Source of the DNA: Archangium violaceum
Lineage (GTDB): Bacteria > Myxococcota > Myxococcia > Myxococcales > Myxococcaceae
DNA length: 64,000 nucleotides
Direction of reading: 5' to 3'
Assembly (NCBI RefSeq): GCF_016859125.1
Contig: NZ_CP069338.1
Span: 4,589,501-4,653,500 of the forward strand
Part shown: in pieces, positions 45,789 to 54,039 of the stretch
How positions within the stretch are numbered: the stretch's first letter is position 1
Layout: each line of letters starts with the position of its first letter
The notes under the pieces: generated by a model
The model's database searches: none
What the model was told of the DNA's origin: nothing
Seen by the model: the letters and a program-made list of their open reading frames with translations, nothing else
Translations under genes and position numbers: made by a program

Positions 45789-46970
45789 ATGGCGTACCAG
45801 GAACTGTCGCAGGCCGTCGCCTTCGATGCGGAGAGCCCGGCGCCGGGGGCGCTCTCGAGGATGGGCCTTCTGGCGCTCGCCGCCAACCTCCGTTCGGGAC
45901 TGTCCGCGGACGCGCTTCGCTACCACTTCCTGGCGGAGCAGCTCAGCGAGGTGGTCTTCCAGCTCGACGGCCCGGGCACTTTCACCTTCCTGAGTCCCAC
46001 CTGGAGCTCGCTCACCGGCCTGCCCGTGGAGGACGTGCTCGGGCAACCGCTGGTGGAGATGGTGTACCCGGAGGACCGGCCGCGCGTGCGGGCGGTGTTG
46101 GATGCGATCGCCGCGCGCGTGCAGGCGTCCTTCCGGCTCGAGCTGCGGTTGCTCGCTTCCGGGGGGGTCCGATGGGTGGAGCTGGCCGCTCACAGCTCGC
46201 CGACGGGTCAGGGAGAGGTGCTGGGGACGCTGGCGGACACCACCGAGCGCCGCCAGCTGCAGGCGCGCCTCCAGCAGACGGACCGGCTGGCCACGCTGGG
46301 CATGCTCCTGCCGGGCTTCGCGCACGAGATGAACAACCCGCTCGCCTTCATGCTCGCCAACCTGGAGTACCTGCTCTCCAGCATGGGGGACGTGGCCGGG
46401 GCCACCCCGGCGAGCCAGGTGGCCGAGTGGCGCGAGGCGATCGCCGAGGTGCACGAGGGGGCCGAGCGGCTGCGGCAGCTCATCGGCCACCTGCGCGGCT
46501 TCCGGGCGGAGTCGGGCCAGGGGCCGGTGGACGTCAACACGCTGCTCGACACGGTGGGCCAGATGGTGTCCAGCACGCTGCGCACGCGCGGGCGCCTGGT
46601 GCGTGACTACAGCGCTCGGGCCCCGGTGGCCGGCAGCGAGAGCGGGCTGCGCCAGGCCCTGCTCAACCTCGTCCTCCACGCCGTGCTGTCCCTGCCCGAT
46701 GGGGAGGACACGGAGGCGAACGAGGTGCGCCTCGTCACCCGCGACGGCACGGGCCACGTGGTGGTCGAGGTGCATGACACCGGCGCCGGCATCCCTCCCG
46801 AGCTGCTCCCCCACGTCTTCGAGCCGCTCTTCACGGCGCGGGACGCCCGCCCGGGGCCGACGCTCTCCGTGTGCCGCGACATCGTGCGCACGCTCGGGGG
46901 GAGCATCTCCGTGAGCTCCTGCCTGGGCCGGGGGAGCGTCTTCCGGGTGACGCTGCCCAGGGTCTCCTGA
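45789..46970 (+). CDS. PAS-domain sensor histidine kinase with degenerate ATP-binding boxes
   Basis: The 393-residue cytosolic protein has a PAS domain (about 48-150: SEVVFQLDGPGTFTFLSPTW). An HisKA helix carries His179 in GFAHEMNNPLAFMLANLEYL, followed by an HATPase domain. The N box reads NLVLHA, with His297 where the Mg-binding Asn is expected. The G1 box DTGAG is intact, but the G2 box is GPTLSV instead of GxGLGL. It may have weak or no kinase activity, acting as phosphatase or allosteric partner. No response regulator is adjacent. Good SD (GGGGAAAGGAG) before the ATG. Confidence 0.82.
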   Translation: MAYQELSQAVAFDAESPAPGALSRMGLLALAANLRSGLSADALRYHFLAEQLSEVVFQLDGPGTFTFLSPTWSSLTGLPVEDVLGQPLVEMVYPEDRPRVRAVLDAIAARVQASFRLELRLLASGGVRWVELAAHSSPTGQGEVLGTLADTTERRQLQARLQQTDRLATLGMLLPGFAHEMNNPLAFMLANLEYLLSSMGDVAGATPASQVAEWREAIAEVHEGAERLRQLIGHLRGFRAESGQGPVDVNTLLDTVGQMVSSTLRTRGRLVRDYSARAPVAGSESGLRQALLNLVLHAVLSLPDGEDTEANEVRLVTRDGTGHVVVEVHDTGAGIPPELLPHVFEPLFTARDARPGPTLSVCRDIVRTLGGSISVSSCLGRGSVFRVTLPRVS

Positions 46971-47054
46971 GCCGGGCCAGCGGCCGGCCCTGCATCACCC
47001 GTCCCGGGTTCCTAACCTTCAGGAAGGGCGTCTTCGCCCCTCGTGGAGGTTTGT

Positions 47055-49139
47055 GTGCGTTCGTCCGTCATCCGTCTGGGTGCGCTCGTGCTGGCGCTGG
47101 TGCTCGCCGCCTGTGGCCACCGCGGTTCCCGGGAGGAACAGTCGGGTTCCGGGCTTCCCGTGGAGCAAGGCGGGCAGGGGCTCGGTGGCTCCTGCGCCGG
47201 GCAGCAATCGTTCCTCATCGGCAGCGGCATCCACGACATCACCGGTCCCGCCGCCGAGGTGGGGATGATGGGCTACGTGGAGTTGGAGCAGCAGACGACG
47301 GGCATCCACCAGCGTCTGCGCTCGCGGGCCTTCGTCATCGCCTCACCGTGCAACGGCAAGCGCGTGGCGATCGTCACCGCGGACCTGGGCATGGTGTTCC
47401 AGGGCGTGAAGCAGCGGGTGGTGGAGCGGCTGCGGGCCACGTACGGGTCTCTCTACTCGGATGACAACGTGCTGCTGAGCGCCACCCATACCCACAGCGG
47501 GCCAGGGGGGTACTCGCACTACGCGCTCTACAACCTGAGCACGTTCGGCTTCGAGCCGGGGAACTTCGACATCATCGTCGAGGGCATCTACCAGTCCATC
47601 GTCCGGGCCCACGAGCACCTGGGGCCGGGCCGCATCACCCTGGCGGCGGGGGATTTGCTCGACGCGAGCCGCAACCGCTCGCCCGAGGCCTACCGGCTCA
47701 ACCCGCCCGAGGAGCGCGCGCGCTACGCCCACGACACGGACAAGCGGATGACGCTGCTGCGCTTCACCAGGGAGTCGGGCGTGGAGGTGGGGCTCCTCAA
47801 CTGGTTCGCGGTGCACACCACCTCCATGGGGCAGGCGCACCGCCACATCAGCGGCGACAACAAGGGGTACGCCTCCTATCTCTTCGAGAAGTCGATGGGC
47901 ACGCGCTACGATGCCCGGGGGGACACCTTCGTGGCCGCCTTCGCGCAGGCCAACGAGGGCGACGTGACGCCCAACATCTTCGGGGGCGAGGACGGCGGTG
48001 GCCGGGACGACTTCGAGAGCACGGAGATTTCGGGCCGCAAGCAGTACGAGCGCGCCGCGTCGCTCTACGCGAGCGCCACCACGCCCCTCACCGGCGGGGT
48101 GGACTACCGGCACGTCTACGTGAAGATGGACGACGTGGAGGTGCGGCCCGAGTTCACGGACGGCACCGCGCGGCACACCTGCCCGGCGGCCATCGGCATC
48201 TCCATGCTGTCGGGCGCGGAGGACGGGCCGGGCGTGGGAGGAGGCGAGGGCGCGACGTGCGCCGCCATGCACGACGTGTGGAGTTCCTTCACCTGCTCCA
48301 CCACCACCACGTCCTGCCAGGCGGAGAAGCCCATCGTGTTGCGGATGGGCGCGATGAAACCCTTCCCGTGGAGCCCCGAGGTGCTGCCGATGCAGCTCGT
48401 CACCGTGGGCAACGTGGCGATGGTGGCGGTGCCCTTCGAGCTGACCACCATGGCGGGGCGCCGCCTGCGCGAGACGGTGCGGGCCCGGCTGGCGCCCGCG
48501 GGGGTGACGGAGGTGGTCATCGCGGGCCTGTCCAATGCCTACTCCGGCTACGTCGCCACGCGCGAGGAGTACGCCCTGCAGGACTACGAAGGGGCCTCCA
48601 CCCACTTCGGCCCCTGGACGTTGGCGGCCCTCCAGCAGGCGTTCGACTCCCTGGCCCAGGCCCTGCGCGAGGGCTCGTCGCTGCCTCCGGGCCCGCGGCC
48701 TCGCGATCTGTGCCAGCAGCAGAGTCAGTTGCGGCCCGGCGTCCTCTTCGATGACAAGCCGCTGTGGAAGGACTTCGGGGACGTCCTCGTGGACGCGCAC
48801 GCGTCCTACGCTCGAGGCGAAACGGTGCGCGTCACCTTCCTGGGCGGGCACCCGAAGAACGAGCCGCACATCCAGGGCTCCTACCTGCGCGTGCAGCGCC
48901 GCGCGGGTCCGCTGTGGGAGGACATGGCGTACGACTGGGACTGGGAGACGAAGTACACGTGGCGGCGCGGCTACTGCCTGCCCACCCTGGCGTGCTCGCA
49001 TGTCACCATCGAGTGGGCCATCCCCCAGGACGCGCGGCCGGGCACCTACCGCATCATCCACGAGGGAGACTGGAAGTCCGGCTGGGATGGTCGTGTGCGA
49101 CCCTACCGGGGCACCTCGAGCGGCTTCACCGTGCGGTGA
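47055..49139 (+). CDS. neutral/alkaline ceramidase-like lipoprotein
   Basis: The ~694-residue product starts at GTG 47055, with GGAGG just upstream, giving a lipoprotein signal ending LVLAAC. The ceramidase domain shows THTHSGPGGYS (zinc His), NWFAVHTTSM (zinc His) and EGDVTPN. Known family members have GDVSPN, with Ser as nucleophile; here it is Thr at about 305. A C-terminal Ig-like domain (ASYARGETVRVTFLGGHPKN...) is also present, as in the Pseudomonas enzyme. It should cleave N-acyl bonds of ceramides or related lipids outside the cell. Myxobacteria make sphingolipid-like molecules and prey on others, so either is a possible target. Confidence 0.85.
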   Translation: MRSSVIRLGALVLALVLAACGHRGSREEQSGSGLPVEQGGQGLGGSCAGQQSFLIGSGIHDITGPAAEVGMMGYVELEQQTTGIHQRLRSRAFVIASPCNGKRVAIVTADLGMVFQGVKQRVVERLRATYGSLYSDDNVLLSATHTHSGPGGYSHYALYNLSTFGFEPGNFDIIVEGIYQSIVRAHEHLGPGRITLAAGDLLDASRNRSPEAYRLNPPEERARYAHDTDKRMTLLRFTRESGVEVGLLNWFAVHTTSMGQAHRHISGDNKGYASYLFEKSMGTRYDARGDTFVAAFAQANEGDVTPNIFGGEDGGGRDDFESTEISGRKQYERAASLYASATTPLTGGVDYRHVYVKMDDVEVRPEFTDGTARHTCPAAIGISMLSGAEDGPGVGGGEGATCAAMHDVWSSFTCSTTTTSCQAEKPIVLRMGAMKPFPWSPEVLPMQLVTVGNVAMVAVPFELTTMAGRRLRETVRARLAPAGVTEVVIAGLSNAYSGYVATREEYALQDYEGASTHFGPWTLAALQQAFDSLAQALREGSSLPPGPRPRDLCQQQSQLRPGVLFDDKPLWKDFGDVLVDAHASYARGETVRVTFLGGHPKNEPHIQGSYLRVQRRAGPLWEDMAYDWDWETKYTWRRGYCLPTLACSHVTIEWAIPQDARPGTYRIIHEGDWKSGWDGRVRPYRGTSSGFTVR

Positions 49140-49157
49140 AACGGGCCAGGCCTGCGT

Positions 49158-49985
49158 TCACTTGCAGGTCCGGTCCGTGTTGCAGCTCTTCCTGCACTGG
49201 CGGCAGGTCTCTCCACCCTTGCCGCACGCGTTCTGCGTATTGCCCTGCTGGCAGGTGTCGTTCCAGCAGCAGCCGGAGCAGGAGTTCGACGTGCAGCGGC
49301 AGGTGCCGTCCACGCATTCCTGTCCCGCGGCGCAGGCCTGGCCGTTGCCGCACCTGCACTGCCCGTTCACGCAGCGATCCACGCCCACACCACTGCAGGC
49401 GGGATTCTTCCCGCAGACGCAGACGCCGCGGCTGTCACAGGTGTCGGCGCGTACTTCATCACACGCCGTGCAGGCGACGCCGCCCGTGCCGCAGGTCTGG
49501 AAGGTCCGGTCCACGCAGTTGCCCTGGAAGCAGCAGCCATCGCACCCGATACAGAAGGTTCCCCCATCCGGGTTGTCCGGCGAGGCCGGCTCCAGCCGCA
49601 GGGTGACGTCCACCTCGTACCCGTCGCGGATCTCCGCGCTGCCCTGGCCTCGCGCCACCACGACGCCGTTGCGCAATCCCTCGATGGACACCAGCGCCCG
49701 CGTGCCGTTGGGGATGTCTCCCAGCAGCACGCGCAACGTCTCTCCGCTGTAGAGCAGCCGGTCCGGTTGCTCGGGAAGTATCTCGGGCCCGAAGGTGGGG
49801 CCACCACCCTCCACCGTGCCCCACACCCGCACCTGGGTGAGCAGCAGGGTGGGATCGAACTCGGTGGTGACGTAGAGCGCCGTCCCCGAGGCCTGGGCCG
49901 GATCCCGGCAGGCTCCCAGCAGCACGGCGCACACGAGCGCCAGCATCCAACCCCCCCGGGTCGCCTCACCAGATCCGCGCATCAT
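49158..49985 (-). CDS. Cys-rich lipoprotein
   Basis: The ~275-residue product begins MMRGSGEATRGGWMLALVCA with lipobox LLGAC. Residues ~30-160 form a beta-sandwich-like domain (TALYVTTEFDPTLLLTQVRVW). The C-terminal ~115 residues contain about 28 Cys in repeats: CIGCDGCCFQGNCVD...CGTGGVACTAC and CSGCCWNDTCQQ...CGKGGETCRQC flank shorter EGF-like units (CVNGQCRCGNGQAC). Such disulfide repeats are frequent in myxobacterial surface proteins. Function is unknown. It is convergent with the ceramidase gene. Confidence 0.7.
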   Translation of the reverse strand: MMRGSGEATRGGWMLALVCAVLLGACRDPAQASGTALYVTTEFDPTLLLTQVRVWGTVEGGGPTFGPEILPEQPDRLLYSGETLRVLLGDIPNGTRALVSIEGLRNGVVVARGQGSAEIRDGYEVDVTLRLEPASPDNPDGGTFCIGCDGCCFQGNCVDRTFQTCGTGGVACTACDEVRADTCDSRGVCVCGKNPACSGVGVDRCVNGQCRCGNGQACAAGQECVDGTCRCTSNSCSGCCWNDTCQQGNTQNACGKGGETCRQCRKSCNTDRTCK

Positions 49986-50097
49986 GCGCACACGAAGGTA
50001 TCCATGACGCACAGGGGGTGCCCTGTCTTGACTCCGGCACCGTCCAACAGGAGACGTTCCCGAACCCGGGATGGCTGGAAGTGGACAGAGGCGCCGT

Positions 50098-51513
50098 TCA
50101 GAGGATCGCGAGCGCCTCCTGGAGGGGCGCGGACTGGGGGGCCGCGGACGGACGGCGCGGAGGGCGCAGGCGCATCAGGAGCTCGCGCAACCGGGCGGAG
50201 GGGTTGATGAACTGGAGGCCCACGCCCGGAGACATGCGCCAGGTGCGCGCCTGGGAGGAGTCCACGTGCCGGACCACCTCCCCCACGCACTCCACCTCCT
50301 CACCGCCGATCTGCAGGGTGAACTCGAGCCGGGTGAAGAGCTCGGGGAAGGGCTCGGCGCAGCACATGAAGACACCGCCGCGGCTGATCTCACTGCAATG
50401 CACCACCACGGAGCCCGTGTCGTGGCGCACGCGGGCCGCCCAGGTGGGAGGCGGCGTGGGATCATTGGGCTCGGGCCGGGCCGGGAGCGCGGGGATGGGA
50501 GTGGTGCTGGACGCGCGAGGCGGCAGGGGCACGCTGTAGGTGCGCGGAGCCGGCCGGATGGCGGCGAGCAGGGCCTTCTTGAAGTCGAGCGCGCTGGCGA
50601 AGCGCTCCGCCGGGTTGCGGGCGAGCGCGCGCAGGAGGGCGTTCGAGAGCGCCTCGGGCACGGCGGGTGCCAGCTCATGGGGAGGGCGCAGCGGAGGCGG
50701 CGGCTCCGGCGAGAGCACCAGCTCGGCGAGCTGCCCGCGCGGGTAGGGGAGCTGGCCGGTGAGGAGCAGGTAGCCCGTGACGCCCAGGGAGTAGACGTCC
50801 GCGCGCCCATCCACGTGCTGGCCCGCCCACTGCTCCGGAGCCATGTACGCCGGGGTGCCGAACACCTGCCCGGCCATCGTCTGTTCCGGGTTGGCGGTGT
50901 CGTGCAGCGCCTTGGCCACGCCGAAGTCGAGCACCTTGAGCGTGGGGAGCTCTCCCGGCCGCTCCATCATGAGGAGGTTGTCCGGCTTGAGGTCGCGGTG
51001 CACCACGCCACTGCGGTGCACGGCCTCCAGCGCGTCACACGCCTGGACGAGCAGCCAGGCCAGCAACCCCGGCTCCACGGGGCGCGGCAGCCGCGACAGG
51101 GGCGTGCCCTCCAGGTACTCCATGACGAAGTAGTGGATGCCGTCCTTCGACTCGTTGATGTCGAAGATGCGCACGATGTTGGGGTGGCCGATGAGGTTCA
51201 CCGTGCGCGCCTCGGCGTAGAAGCGCGAGCGCAACCGGGTGTCCTGGGCCATGTCCGGGTGCAGCACCTTCACCGCCACCCGGGCTCCGATGATGATCTG
51301 CTCGGCGAGGTACACCGTGCCCATGCCACCGCTGCCCAGCATCTGGACGAGCCTGTAGTGGCCGAGCGTGCGGCCGCGCAGGTCCACCAGGGCCGGTGTC
51401 GTCGAGGCCACCTGGCGAGGCGCCGAGCCCGTGGGTTCGGCTCCCGTCCAGGTGGCCTGTTCCTCGCAAGGGAGACTCGCGGGATGTTCTGACGAACAGT
51501 GCTCGCAGTGCAT
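50098..51513 (-). CDS. Ser/Thr protein kinase with C-terminal PilZ-like domain
   Basis: The 471-residue protein has an N-terminal Cys/His cluster ([16 protein letters not shown]), possibly zinc-binding. A complete Hanks-type kinase follows: [14 protein letters not shown], Lys82, HRDLKPDN (Asp174), DFG (196-198), [10 protein letters not shown]. After a Pro-rich linker, residues ~380-465 look like a PilZ domain ([26 protein letters not shown]). The RxxxR and D/NxSxxG c-di-GMP motifs are not clear. No transmembrane helix, so it is cytosolic. It may link phosphorylation to c-di-GMP-like signals in motility or development. The long upstream frame to 53214 is an artefact. Confidence 0.87.
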   Translation of the reverse strand: MHCEHCSSEHPASLPCEEQATWTGAEPTGSAPRQVASTTPALVDLRGRTLGHYRLVQMLGSGGMGTVYLAEQIIIGARVAVKVLHPDMAQDTRLRSRFYAEARTVNLIGHPNIVRIFDINESKDGIHYFVMEYLEGTPLSRLPRPVEPGLLAWLLVQACDALEAVHRSGVVHRDLKPDNLLMMERPGELPTLKVLDFGVAKALHDTANPEQTMAGQVFGTPAYMAPEQWAGQHVDGRADVYSLGVTGYLLLTGQLPYPRGQLAELVLSPEPPPPLRPPHELAPAVPEALSNALLRALARNPAERFASALDFKKALLAAIRPAPRTYSVPLPPRASSTTPIPALPARPEPNDPTPPPTWAARVRHDTGSVVVHCSEISRGGVFMCCAEPFPELFTRLEFTLQIGGEEVECVGEVVRHVDSSQARTWRMSPGVGLQFINPSARLRELLMRLRPPRRPSAAPQSAPLQEALAIL

Positions 51514-51801
51514 GCAGGACGAGTTCCATCTGCAAGCGCCGTGCTCTGTCCGCGGGTGGATGGAGGGGATGTGGACTGTGTCGCAGGGAGTGCGCGACGA
51601 CGGGAAATCAGGTGATTGCAATGACGGCCAACGCACGCCCCTCTGTCCTCGGAGGCCTATGTTCAATTCGTTCACCTGGCTCGGGGAGGATTGATCAAAA
51701 CTTCCACATCTGGCCGGTTTCGATGGAACTTCTGCTCTACCTGCCCGGATACGGCCGGTGTGCACCTGGTAACGGATGAAGACGGGTCGGAGGACACGCG
51801 C

Positions 51802-52305
51802 TTGGTGGTCATCGTGATGGGAGTGTCCGGAGCGGGGAAGACGACGGTGGGGACGCGGCTCGCCGCGGCGCTCGGGTGGCGTTTCCTGGACGCGGATGAC
51901 TTCCACCCCCCCGGGAACGTCGCGAAGATGGCCGCGGGCATCCCCCTGACGGACGAGGACCGGGGGCCCTGGCTGGAGCGGCTGCGGGAGTTGGTGCGGA
52001 GCGCCCTGGAGGAGACCGGGGAGGACCTGGTGCTGGCGTGCTCGGCGCTCAAGGGCACCTACCGGGAGCGGTTGACGGTGGACGCGGCGCGGCAGCGGTG
52101 GGTGTACCTGTATGCGTCGCCGGAGCTCCTCGCCGAGCGGCTGACGCGGCGCTCGGGCCACTACATGTCGCCCACGCTGCTCGGCAGCCAGCTCGCGACG
52201 CTGGAGGTGCCGCGGGACGCCCTGGCGGTGGACGTCTCCACGGCGGAGCCGGACACGGTGGTGGCCAGGATCCTCCGGGAGCTGGGCCTTCAGGCACCGA
52301 CCTGA
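51802..52305 (+). CDS. gntK: gluconokinase
   Basis: The ~167-residue protein is complete from VVIVMGVSGAGKTTVG (P-loop). It continues with FLDADDFHPPGNVAKMAAGIPLTDEDRGPWL, CSALKGTYRERL and GHYMSPTLLGSQLATLE, all diagnostic of gluconokinase. It phosphorylates gluconate to 6-phosphogluconate. The start is probably TTG 51802 (or GTG 51805), with GGAGG 8 bases before; in-frame codons upstream to 51691 have no coding bias. It ends 16 bases inside the convergent phosphotransferase gene. Confidence 0.88.
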   Translation: MVVIVMGVSGAGKTTVGTRLAAALGWRFLDADDFHPPGNVAKMAAGIPLTDEDRGPWLERLRELVRSALEETGEDLVLACSALKGTYRERLTVDAARQRWVYLYASPELLAERLTRRSGHYMSPTLLGSQLATLEVPRDALAVDVSTAEPDTVVARILRELGLQAPT

Positions 52306-53405
52306 CGGAGCGCGGGCCACACGAAGGGTGGCACCGTCCAGCGCTCGCTCAGGCGTGACTCCAGCGTCCGCAACGTGCGGGCGAGCCCCGGGAAGCCATC
52401 CGCGGGGGCGAGCAGGGCCCGGCAGCGCGCGAGGTGGTGCAGGAGGGCGGCGCGCTCGGAGAGGCCCGGTGCCCACTCGCGGTCCTCCTCCAGCACGCGC
52501 GGGGGCAGCCACTGGAAGAGGTTCACCGTGCGAGCCAGCGCCACCGTGGCGCGGGCCCGGGCCCACTGTGAGTCCACCTGGGCCGCCTCGCATTGGGACG
52601 AGAGGGCGATGCGGTAGGTGATGTCCGCGCGGGACACGAGCTCGTCCGGGAAGGGCACGGTGACGAGCCACATCAGCGCGTCGTACATCGCGTGGCGCAT
52701 GCCCGCGTACTCGAAGTCGAGCAGGCGCGGGCCCCCGGGGGTGAAGAGGACGTTGCCCGGTGCCAGGTCCCCGTGCGTGAAGGCGAGGAAGGGCCCCGGG
52801 TCCGCCAGCGCGCGCGCCACCGTCTCGAGGTCCTCGCGCGTGCCCGGAGCCGCCTCGGCCTCCACCGCCGACAACCAGCGCAGCAGCCGTCCCTCGTGCT
52901 CGAGGAGGAAGCGCGCGTTCTCCACCCGCACCCGCTGGTGCCGGGGTGGCAGCGCCTGGCGGATGAGCTCGTACTCGGACTTCAGGCCCATCGTCCGCGC
53001 ATGGAGCTGGCCGACGAGCCGGGCGGTGGCCAATACGCCTCCGGCGGCCGCGCGCTCGTCCTCTCCGCGCAGCAGCTCCTCCAGCGAGCGTCCGTGTCCC
53101 AGGTCCTCCTGGACGAAGAGGCGCGCGTCCACGTCGCCCGCGAGGAAGCGGGGCCCCAGCTCCGGCGCGCGGCGGGTGAGGAACTCCGCGCCGGCCCAGT
53201 CGTCGAACCCGCACACCGGCTCATCCCGGAAGTGCTTGAGGATGATGCCCGGCACGGGGCCGCCCCGGACCTGGGCGCGCACCACCACGCTGCGCGTCCC
53301 CGTCTTCAGGAGCTCGGGCGAGCCGAGCAGCACCGGACGGCCCCAGGCCGCCGACAGTGCACGGGCTCCGTTGGCCAGCAGGGGGGCTATCTCCGGCGCG
53401 CTCAG
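52290..53405 (-). CDS. APH-like phosphotransferase
   Basis: The ~371-residue protein has the aminoglycoside/choline kinase-like fold: SVVVRAQVRGGPVPGIILKHF (nucleotide-binding Lys), LFVQEDLG, FTHGDLAPGNVLF (catalytic HGD) and RLLDFEYAG (metal-binding D). The substrate is unknown; homoserine, choline, methylthioribose or antibiotics are options. The upstream gene ends at 53402 and the only start near the first conserved residues is a CTG at 53405 overlapping its stop, so a rare CTG start or coupling is possible. Third gene of the aldehyde dehydrogenase operon. Confidence 0.75.
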   Translation of the reverse strand: MSAPEIAPLLANGARALSAAWGRPVLLGSPELLKTGTRSVVVRAQVRGGPVPGIILKHFRDEPVCGFDDWAGAEFLTRRAPELGPRFLAGDVDARLFVQEDLGHGRSLEELLRGEDERAAAGGVLATARLVGQLHARTMGLKSEYELIRQALPPRHQRVRVENARFLLEHEGRLLRWLSAVEAEAAPGTREDLETVARALADPGPFLAFTHGDLAPGNVLFTPGGPRLLDFEYAGMRHAMYDALMWLVTVPFPDELVSRADITYRIALSSQCEAAQVDSQWARARATVALARTVNLFQWLPPRVLEEDREWAPGLSERAALLHHLARCRALLAPADGFPGLARTLRTLESRLSERWTVPPFVWPALRQVGA

Positions 53406-54028
53406 GACCGCCGCTCCACCGTCGCGCCCAGCCTCTCGAGCAGCTCGCGGTACCAGGAGAAGGCGCGCTCCGTGCGTCCCGGCAGGGCCTTCGTCCCCCA
53501 CAGCACGGTGAGGGTGCGGCGCGTGTCGGCCTGCGTCTTGGTGCGCTGCGCGTCCTTCACCGCGTTGGCGCAGGGGCCCTCCGCGTCGAAGAGGCACAGC
53601 AGGCCCCCGAGGTCGATGCTCTGCCCGGAGGCGTTGAAGACATACGAGGAGCCCTCGGGTGCGATGCCGATGCGCAGGGGCGGCCGGGCCCGGTCCAGGT
53701 CCACCACGCTGATGGGCAGCCCGCTGTGCAGCGACACCGCGTTGCACACGTCCACCGCCGCGTTGATGGAGCCGAGCGAGCCGTCGCCCGCGGCCCGCAC
53801 CAGGTACTCCGAGGCCGGCTTGCCCCGGCCCGTGGGCTTGTAGCCGCCGTGGCGCAACAAATCCCTCACCGCGCCGCGCACCGTGTCATCGGCGCTCAGG
53901 GGCGCCGACGCGTCCGGCTTCAGCAGGGCCACCAGCCACTCGGGGGAGGGCGAGGCGGACAGGGGCGAGAGAAAGGTGACCTCGAAGGCCACCACGTCCA
54001 GCAACGGATGGGGATCGACGCTGAGCAC
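53402..54028 (-). CDS. B3/B4 tRNA-binding-domain protein
   Basis: The 208-residue protein starts at GTG 54028 (MLSVDPHPLLDVVAFEVTF). Residues ~85-200 hold a B3/B4 domain (YKPTGRGKPASEYLVRA, INAAVDVCNAVSLHSGLPISVVDLD, SSYVFNASGQSIDLGGLLCLFDAEG, VKDAQRTKT). This domain edits mischarged tRNA in phenylalanyl-tRNA synthetase beta. Stand-alone members may deacylate mischarged tRNA. Being between an ALDH and a phosphotransferase gene is unexplained. Confidence 0.78.
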   Translation of the reverse strand: MLSVDPHPLLDVVAFEVTFLSPLSASPSPEWLVALLKPDASAPLSADDTVRGAVRDLLRHGGYKPTGRGKPASEYLVRAAGDGSLGSINAAVDVCNAVSLHSGLPISVVDLDRARPPLRIGIAPEGSSYVFNASGQSIDLGGLLCLFDAEGPCANAVKDAQRTKTQADTRRTLTVLWGTKALPGRTERAFSWYRELLERLGATVERRS

Positions 54029-54039
54029 GGGGGCGCTTT

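Noticed and set aside
47343-49061. 572-codon minus-strand open frame
   Set aside because: Antisense shadow of the ceramidase-like gene.
51514-53214. N-terminal extension of the kinase frame
   Set aside because: The 567 extra codons are antisense to gluconokinase or out of frame in the phosphotransferase gene, and have no conserved sequence; the kinase starts well at MHCEHC.
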